From NCBI RefSeq assembly GCF_001696535.1, contig NZ_MBQE01000006.1, positions 434,001 through 498,000 of the forward strand: DNA of 64,000 bases, given 5' to 3'. The DNA is from Stappia indica (GTDB lineage Bacteria > Pseudomonadota > Alphaproteobacteria > Rhizobiales > Stappiaceae). The notes beneath the pieces are model-generated. The model was given only the letters and a program-made list of their open reading frames with translations. It did no database searches and was not told where the DNA came from. This document shows, piece after piece, positions 57,884 to 64,000 of the stretch (positions are counted from its first letter, which is position 1; each line of letters opens with the position of its first letter). Made by a program: the position numbers and the translations under genes.

Positions 57884-58055
57884 GCTGGACTCCCTTGTTC
57901 TCGCCGGATCGCGGATGTCCGGCACCTCATTCTGTCCCCAATCTAGGGATGCGCCGCCGCGCTGACGAGACCCTGCCATCGCCGCGAGTGGCTTCGGCAT
58001 GGAACATGATTCCAGAATGAGGCTTATTTTTAGAAATCCATGCCCTTCTGGCGTA

Positions 58056-58505
58056 TCAATGATGCCCGGTGGAGCCGAAGCCGCCCTCGCCGCGCCGGGT
58101 CTCGTCCAGCTCGTTGACCTCGATCAGCTCGGCCCGCGCCACCGGCGCCACCACCATCTGGGCGATGCGGCTGCCGCGCTCCACCGTGAAGGGCTCGTCG
58201 CCGAGATTGATCAGGATCACCTTCACCTCGCCGCGATAGTCCGGGTCGATGGTGCCCGGCGTGTTGAGCACGGTGACGCCGTGGCGCGCGGCAAGTCCGG
58301 AACGCGGGCGCACCTGCGCCTCCGTATGCGGCGGCAGGGCGATGGCGATGCCGGTCGGCACCAGCGCGCGGGCGCCCGGCGCGATCACCAGTGGCGCCTC
58401 GACGGCGGCCAGAAGGTCCATGCCGGCGGCCTCCTCGCTCTGGTAGGACGGCAGCGGCAGGTCGAGACCGTGGGCAAGGCGGCGTACGCGCAGGGGAAGG
58501 GTCAT
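58056..58505 (-). CDS. dut: dUTP diphosphatase
   Basis: Dut hydrolyses dUTP to dUMP and pyrophosphate, preventing uracil misincorporation and providing dUMP for thymidylate. The 149-residue trimeric enzyme shows all five motifs: [43 protein letters not shown] and [10 protein letters not shown], the last being the C-terminal flap over the active site. Between dut and the upstream coaBC stop there is a run of eight A (58553-58560) on the plus strand, which would be U on the coaBC transcript. Confidence 0.97.
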   Translation of the reverse strand: MTLPLRVRRLAHGLDLPLPSYQSEEAAGMDLLAAVEAPLVIAPGARALVPTGIAIALPPHTEAQVRPRSGLAARHGVTVLNTPGTIDPDYRGEVKVILINLGDEPFTVERGSRIAQMVVAPVARAELIEVNELDETRRGEGGFGSTGHH

Positions 58506-58590
58506 GGCTGGGATCCGTTGGTGAGACCGGGGGTGAGATCGGGAACGGTTTGAAAAAAAAGACCGGAAACGACAGGCGCGGGCAGACGCC

Positions 58591-59817
58591 TCACGCCGGG
58601 CCGACGGTGGCGGCGAGCCGGCGGGCGATCTCGGCGACCAGCCGGCGCGCCACCTCGTCCTTGCTCAGCGTCGGCCAGTCGGTGACGCCGTCATGGCTGA
58701 CCAGGCGTACGGTGTTGGCATCGCCGCCCATGACGCCGGTTTCCGGCGACACGTCGTTGGCGACGATCAGGTCCGCACCCTTGCGCTCCAGCTTGCCGCG
58801 GGCATTGTCGACGACGTCGTTGGTCTCGGCGGCAAAGCCGACCACCAGGCGCGGCCGCGCGGTCGGGTGGCGGCCGATGGTGGCCAGGATGTCCGGGTTC
58901 TCGGTCAGCGCCAGCACCGGCACCTTGCCGCTGCCGTCCTTCTTGATCTTGCGGTCGCTCTCGCCGTCGGTGCGCCAGTCGGCGACGGCCGCCGCCATCA
59001 CCGCGACATCGGCCGGCAGCGCCGCCTCGACGGCGGCCAGCATCTGCCGCGCGGTCTCCACCTTCACCACATCGACGCCCGGCGGATCGGCCAGCGCCAC
59101 CGGCCCGCTGACCAGCGTCACGCGGGCGCCGTGCCGCGCCATCCAGGCGGCGATGGCATGGCCCTGCTTACCGGAGGAGCGGTTGGCGATGTAGCGGACG
59201 GGATCGATCGGCTCATGCGTCGGCCCGGACGTGATCAGCACGTGCCGGCCGGCAAGGTCCTGCGGCACCGGATCGAGCATGGCTTCGAGCGCGGCGACGA
59301 TCTCCAGCGGCTCGGCCATGCGACCGACGCCCGCCTCGCCGCTCTCGGCCATCTCGCCGGCATTCGGTCCGACGAAGGAGAGCCCGTCGCGGGCAAGCTG
59401 GTCGACATTGCGGCGGGTCGCGGGATTGGCCCACATCGCCGGGTTCATCGCCGGGGCAAGCAGAATGGGCTTGTTCGAGGCGAGCAGCACGGCGCTGGCG
59501 AGATCGCCGGCAAGGCCTGCTGTCATCTTCGCCATCAGGTCGGCGGTGGCCGGCGCGACGACGATGGCATCGACCTCGCGCGACAGGCGGATGTGGCCGA
59601 CATCGTGTTCGTCGTCGCGGTCGAAGAGATCGGTGAAGACCTTGTCGCCGGCAAGCGCCCCGGCCGCCATCGGCGTCACGAAGCGGCAGGCGCCCTCGGT
59701 CATCACCACCCGCACGCTCGCCCCGCGCTCGCGCAGGCGGCGGATCAGGTCGAGGCTCTTGTAGGCGGCGATGCCGCCGCCGATCACGAGAAGGATGCGC
59801 GTGTCAGTAAGGCTCAA
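58591..59817 (-). CDS. coaBC: Bifunctional phosphopantothenoylcysteine decarboxylase / phosphopantothenate-cysteine ligase
   Basis: CoaBC joins cysteine to 4'-phosphopantothenate (CTP-dependent) and decarboxylates the product, in CoA synthesis. The 408-residue protein has the flavoprotein CoaC domain ([38 protein letters not shown]) followed by the CoaB domain ([27 protein letters not shown]). The start codon is TTG at 59817 with GGGAGG at a good distance. With coaA at the other end of the window, two CoA-pathway genes are present. It is followed by a T8 run in the transcript before dut, so dut could be partly separate. Confidence 0.96.
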   Translation of the reverse strand: MSLTDTRILLVIGGGIAAYKSLDLIRRLRERGASVRVVMTEGACRFVTPMAAGALAGDKVFTDLFDRDDEHDVGHIRLSREVDAIVVAPATADLMAKMTAGLAGDLASAVLLASNKPILLAPAMNPAMWANPATRRNVDQLARDGLSFVGPNAGEMAESGEAGVGRMAEPLEIVAALEAMLDPVPQDLAGRHVLITSGPTHEPIDPVRYIANRSSGKQGHAIAAWMARHGARVTLVSGPVALADPPGVDVVKVETARQMLAAVEAALPADVAVMAAAVADWRTDGESDRKIKKDGSGKVPVLALTENPDILATIGRHPTARPRLVVGFAAETNDVVDNARGKLERKGADLIVANDVSPETGVMGGDANTVRLVSHDGVTDWPTLSKDEVARRLVAEIARRLAATVGPA

Positions 59818-59864
59818 CGGTGCCTCCCGCTGGCTGGATGGAGGACGTCGGCGGGCGGCCGCCG

Positions 59865-61052
59865 TCAGCTGCCCGAGCCGAAGGAGCGCGGTGCCGGCGA
59901 GATGACCCGCGAGCCGCTGCCCGTGACCTCGTAGACCGCAAGGCCGCGCTCGTTGCGCCCGTCCCGCTCGAAGCGGAAGACGCCGTCGATGCCGAGGAAG
60001 CCGTCCCGGTTGGTCAGCACCCGCTCGGAAAAGCGCGCGGGGCCGGCCGAGCGCACGAGGCCGGCGGCAAGGATCGTCGCGTCATAGGCGAGCGAGGCGT
60101 TGCGCGGCGGCTGCGAGCCGTAGCGCGACTGGTAGCGCGAGGCGAAAGCCTGGAAGCCGGCGGCATCCGGGCCCGGATACCAGGCGCCGGTCAGCGGCGC
60201 CGCGTTCAGCACCTGCGGCGATTCCCACTGGCCGCTGCCGAGCAGGCGCGTCTGGCCGAGATTGACGCCGCCGGTCGACAGGGTCTGCGCCACGAAGGGG
60301 GCGACATTGCCCGCCGGCACGAAGATCGCGTCGATCTGCGCGGCATTAGCGGCGATCTGGCTGGCCTTGGCGGCGATGTCGGACGTGTCGTTGCCGGTCA
60401 GCTTGTAGCGCTCGATGGAGACGATGCGTCCGCCCGCGCGGCCGACCTCCTGGCGGAAGGCGGCCTCGGCCACCGCGCCATAGGTGTCGTCCGGCAAGAG
60501 CGCTGCGAAGGAGCGCTTGCCCTGGGCTGCTGCGTGCGAAACGATCCGCGCCACGTCGCTGCGCGGCAGGAAGCTGAGCAGGTAGACGCCGCGCGAGGCG
60601 ACGGCCTCGTCGCTGGAAAAGGCGACGACCGGAACGCCGGAGGAGCGCGCGGTCGCGCCCGCGCCGCCGACGGCCGGCGCGAAGACCGGCCCGAGAATCA
60701 GTTCCGCACCTTCCGCAATGGCCGCCTGGGTGGCCGCCTGCGCGCCCTGCGCGGTGCCGCCGGTGTCCTTGATCAGGATCTGCACGTCGGCGCCCTGGAA
60801 GTCGGACAGCGCCAGTTCGGCGGTGTTGCGGAAGACGGTGGCGATGGACGAGGCGCTGCCGCCGCCGCTCATCGGCAGCAGCATGGCGACGCGCACCGAG
60901 CCCTGTCCGATGGTCTCGCCGCTGGGCGCAGGCTGGCCCGGGGGCGTCGAGGGATAGCCCGGATATTCGCCCATGGTCGAGCCGCTGCAGCCGGCGAGCG
61001 CCAGGGCGGCTCCGAGCGAGAGCGCAAGGACGGAACGCCGCGCATGCATCAT
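59865..61052 (-). CDS. LpoA-like penicillin-binding protein activator lipoprotein
   Basis: A 395-residue lipoprotein. A signal sequence (MMHARRSVLALSLGAALALAGC) carries a lipobox LAGC, so Cys22 would be lipidated. Then comes a periplasmic binding-protein-like fold (VRVAMLLPMSGGGSA, AIAEGAELILGPVFAP, RLLGSGQWESPQ) as in the LpoA/YraM C-terminal domain that activates class A PBPs. The N-terminal TPR of E. coli LpoA is absent, the usual alphaproteobacterial form. Divergent from rsmI, 219 bases away. A class A PBP is encoded 12 kb to the left and is a possible partner. Start ATG 61052. Confidence 0.88.
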   Translation of the reverse strand: MMHARRSVLALSLGAALALAGCSGSTMGEYPGYPSTPPGQPAPSGETIGQGSVRVAMLLPMSGGGSASSIATVFRNTAELALSDFQGADVQILIKDTGGTAQGAQAATQAAIAEGAELILGPVFAPAVGGAGATARSSGVPVVAFSSDEAVASRGVYLLSFLPRSDVARIVSHAAAQGKRSFAALLPDDTYGAVAEAAFRQEVGRAGGRIVSIERYKLTGNDTSDIAAKASQIAANAAQIDAIFVPAGNVAPFVAQTLSTGGVNLGQTRLLGSGQWESPQVLNAAPLTGAWYPGPDAAGFQAFASRYQSRYGSQPPRNASLAYDATILAAGLVRSAGPARFSERVLTNRDGFLGIDGVFRFERDGRNERGLAVYEVTGSGSRVISPAPRSFGSGS

Positions 61053-61271
61053 CTTGTCCAGAACTCCAAGCACTGTCCCCGATCTCCCGTCTGCCCGGCC
61101 TTGCCTGCCGCAAGGCGGGTGTCCCGCCGTCGGCCCTGGGTGCGAACGGGCCGCCGACCGCAAAATGCTTAGCAGCACCGCCCGCCGGCTGCAAATCCTC
61201 GCTCGCCGCCTTGGCCTTGACCGCGTTTCCTGCCAAAACGGGCGAAAGCCCGCCCGGCGGGCCCCGTTCGC

Positions 61272-62207
61272 ATGAAAGCCGACCCAATGTCCTCCACCGA
61301 GCCGGACCAGAGCGAAGCGCCGAAGCCGGCCTCCCGCGACTTCTTCATCGGCGCCCATCGCCTGACGGCGCCCTCGCTCGCGTCGGGCCTCTACATCGTC
61401 GCAACGCCGATCGGCAATCTCGGCGACATGACGGTGCGCGGGCTGGAAGTGCTGGCGGCGGCCGATCTCGTCGCCTGCGAGGACACGCGCGTCACTGCCA
61501 CCCTGATGCAGCGCTTCGGGCTGAAGACGCCGCTCACCGCCTATCACGAGCACAATGCGCAGAAGGTGCGTCCGCGCCTGATGGCGGCGCTGGAGGCCGG
61601 GCGCGCCGTCGCGCTGGTTTCCGATGCCGGCACGCCGCTGGTGTCCGATCCGGGCTACCGCCTGGTGCGCGAGGTGGTCGAGGCCGGCCACAAGGTCTTC
61701 CCCGTGCCCGGCGCCAGCGCGCCGCTGGCCGCGCTCGTCGCCTCCGGCCTGCCGTCCGACACGTTCTGCTTCGCCGGCTTCCTGCCGCAAAAGGGCGGCC
61801 CGCGCGGCGCAAGGCTGGAGGAGCTCTCGCGCATTCCCGCAACGCTGATCTTCTTCGAGAGCCCGCACCGCATCGCCGCCTCGCTTGCCGACATGGCGCA
61901 AGTGTTCGGCGGCGAGCGGGAGGCGGCGGTCGCCCGCGAGATCACCAAGCGGTTCGAGACCTTCGAGCGCGGCACGCTGGAAGAGCTCGCCCGCCATTTC
62001 GCCGAAGGCCCGGCGCGCGGCGAGTTCGTCGTGGTGATCGCTCCGCCGCCCGAGCGGCCGGAAGCCGATGCGGGCGATGCCGATGCGTTGCTCGCCGAGG
62101 CGCTGAAGACCATGAAGGCGGCAGGGGCCGCCAAGCATGTGGCGCAGCTTACCGGCCTCGACCGCAAGGACCTTTATGCACGCGCCCTGGAGATGAAGGC
62201 AAAGTGA
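61272..62207 (+). CDS. rsmI: 16S rRNA (cytidine(1402)-2'-O)-methyltransferase
   Basis: RsmI methylates the 2'-OH of C1402 in the decoding centre of 16S rRNA. The 311-residue SAM-dependent TIM-like methyltransferase has GLYIVATPIGNLGDMTVRGLEVL, VACEDTRVTATLMQRFGL, VALVSDAGTPLVSDPGYRLV and FCFAGFLPQKGGPRG, all typical. It starts at ATG 61272, with a second ATG at 61287. It is the first gene of the run rsmI, a small membrane protein, yraN, gshB. Confidence 0.94.
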   Translation: MKADPMSSTEPDQSEAPKPASRDFFIGAHRLTAPSLASGLYIVATPIGNLGDMTVRGLEVLAAADLVACEDTRVTATLMQRFGLKTPLTAYHEHNAQKVRPRLMAALEAGRAVALVSDAGTPLVSDPGYRLVREVVEAGHKVFPVPGASAPLAALVASGLPSDTFCFAGFLPQKGGPRGARLEELSRIPATLIFFESPHRIAASLADMAQVFGGEREAAVAREITKRFETFERGTLEELARHFAEGPARGEFVVVIAPPPERPEADAGDADALLAEALKTMKAAGAAKHVAQLTGLDRKDLYARALEMKAK

Positions 62208-62292
62208 GGCGGCGGGGCGCTGCTTTGCCCTCGATTGCCGCCCGTGCTACTCGGGCGGGTGAGCCTTTGAACCCGCCAGCGGAGCGCCGTGC

Positions 62293-62466
62293 ATGACCAA
62301 GATCGTCCTGGTTTTCTTTGCCGCCGTCGCCGCGATCCAGGTGATCAAGCCGCTCGGCTGGCCCGGGCTGAAGCACCGCCGCGATGCCTGGAAGCTCGCC
62401 GCCGGCGGGTTTCTGCTGACCGTGATGGCGGTGATCGTCACCGCGATGTTCCAGCCCTCCGCATGA
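62293..62466 (+). CDS. 57-residue predicted membrane protein between rsmI and yraN
   Basis: A short reading frame beginning [16 protein letters not shown] and ending AMFQPSA, too short for normal ORF tables. Residues 4-17 and about 36-52 ([16 protein letters not shown]) are hydrophobic and probably membrane-spanning. The middle is basic (LKHRRDAWK). It starts 86 bases after rsmI and its TGA overlaps the ATG of yraN as ATGA, which argues for translation. GGAG is about seven bases upstream of the ATG. Function unknown. Confidence 0.72.
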   Translation: MTKIVLVFFAAVAAIQVIKPLGWPGLKHRRDAWKLAAGGFLLTVMAVIVTAMFQPSA

Positions 62467-62861
62467 CCCGGGGCGGCGCGCAAGAGCCGGGCAGCACCCG
62501 CCGGCGGCGCGGCGCCTACCGGCTGGGGCTGAGGGCCGAGACGCTGGCCGCGCTCTATCTGCGGGCGAAGGGCTGGCGGATCCTCGCCCGCCGCTTTCGC
62601 GCCGGCAGCGGCGAGATCGACATCATCGCCCGGCGGGGCAAGACGATCGCCTTCATCGAGGTCAAGGCGCGGGGCGACCGGGATGCGGCGCTCACCGCGA
62701 TCACTCCGTCGGCGCAGCGCCGGATCGCGTCGGCTGCCCGCACCTGGTGCGCCGGGCGCGAGGATCTCGGCGCCATGACGCTGCGCTTCGACGCGGTGCT
62801 GGTCTCGCCCTGGCGGCTGCCGGTGCACATCGCCGACGCCTTCGCCGTCGCGGAACGGTGA
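62463..62861 (+). CDS. yraN: YraN/UPF0102 endonuclease-like protein
   Basis: A 132-residue UPF0102 protein. [38 protein letters not shown] has the PD-(D/E)XK nuclease core (Glu-Ile-Asp and Glu-Val-Lys). No enzyme activity is firmly established for the family, though a Holliday-junction-resolvase-like fold is accepted. ATG 62463 overlaps the preceding small frame by four bases. It lies between rsmI and gshB, a conserved order. Confidence 0.93.
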   Translation: MTRGGAQEPGSTRRRRGAYRLGLRAETLAALYLRAKGWRILARRFRAGSGEIDIIARRGKTIAFIEVKARGDRDAALTAITPSAQRRIASAARTWCAGREDLGAMTLRFDAVLVSPWRLPVHIADAFAVAER

Positions 62862-63013
62862 TCGTCCGGGCGCCCGCGCACTGGACCGCGCACTGGACAA
62901 AGCCCGGCGCGGGTCGCATATCCTGTCCCCAACCGCGGGGCGCCCGCCCCGCCTTCCCGTCCGTCGTTCAGCGCGCCGTTCCGGCGCCGGAGACCTTCCC
63001 CGGAGACCTTCCG

Positions 63014-64000
<987 letters not shown>

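Noticed and set aside
58545-58590. Possible terminator between coaBC and dut
   Set aside because: There is a run of eight T in the transcript, but the only stem nearby (GGCG/CGCC) is weak and partly within coaBC; left out of the feature list.
59865-62138. A 757-residue minus-strand frame covering the LpoA-like gene
   Set aside because: The part beyond 61052 is the antisense of rsmI and the intergenic region; the lipoprotein signal peptide fixes the true start.

Overview
The window is 64 kb of very GC-rich chromosomal DNA, densely packed with genes and with little phage or insertion-sequence debris. Several gene orders point to an alphaproteobacterium of the Hyphomicrobiales (Rhizobiales), possibly a marine Stappia/Labrenzia-like member. 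These are hisB-DUF2628-hisH-hisA-hisF-hisE-coaA, rph divergent from hrcA, rdgB-hemW, and an LpoA-like lipoprotein divergent from rsmI-yraN-gshB. An ornithine-lipid acyltransferase homologue (olsB) and an intracellular PHA depolymerase also fit. The taxonomic placement is an inference from gene content and order; no rRNA, tRNA, CRISPR array, transposase or integrase was recognised.

Layout. 1-6.8 kb: the folC end, coaA, the histidine branch hisE/F/A/H/B and pyrF. 6.8-11.7 kb: amino-acid/acyl-CoA catabolism (class V aminotransferase, FAD oxidoreductase, glutaryl-CoA dehydrogenase with a divergent LysR activator). 11.8-14.6 kb: a candidate small RNA, an RlpA-like protein and a PAS-PAS-GGDEF-EAL protein. 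14.6-20.4 kb: an orphan hydrolase-like protein, a SulP transporter and a complete BigR-type sulfide-response module. 20.3-27.7 kb: a DedA/PAP2/LssY membrane phosphatase, two PPK2-family polyphosphate enzymes, and between them a pobR/pobA 4-hydroxybenzoate module. 27.8-31.9 kb: cytosine deaminase-like protein, an interlocked palindrome cluster, a P450 and an LpxL-like acyltransferase. 31.9-39.6 kb: TRAP permeases, a sulfatase, nagA with an amino-sugar kinase, and PHA depolymerase.

39.8-46.6 kb: hemW, rdgB, rph, hrcA, a MoeB/ThiF-type enzyme, a YgjP-like metallopeptidase and a drug exporter. 46.6-54.7 kb: a class A penicillin-binding protein, DUF1330 and GNAT proteins, olsB, a hybrid histidine kinase and a luciferase-like oxidoreductase. 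54.7-64 kb: comM/yifB, ybjQ, cysK, dut, coaBC, the LpoA-like lipoprotein, rsmI, a 57-residue membrane protein, yraN and gshB.

How they work together. The window mixes housekeeping (cofactor, histidine, nucleotide sanitation, redox/thiol, cell wall) with catabolic islands. The most coherent accessory system is the sulfide module. A BigR-like regulator with cysteines at positions 42 and 108 is divergent from two YeeE/YedE-type permeases, a persulfide dioxygenase-like hydrolase and a DUF442 sulfurtransferase/phosphatase, with SulP beyond a hairpin. No wholly new system is demonstrated. The best candidates for undescribed elements are the palindrome cluster at 29158-29233, the anti-Shine-Dalgarno hairpin RNA near 11834-11905, the PHA depolymerase with an added HhH-like tail, and the 57-residue membrane protein embedded between rsmI and yraN.
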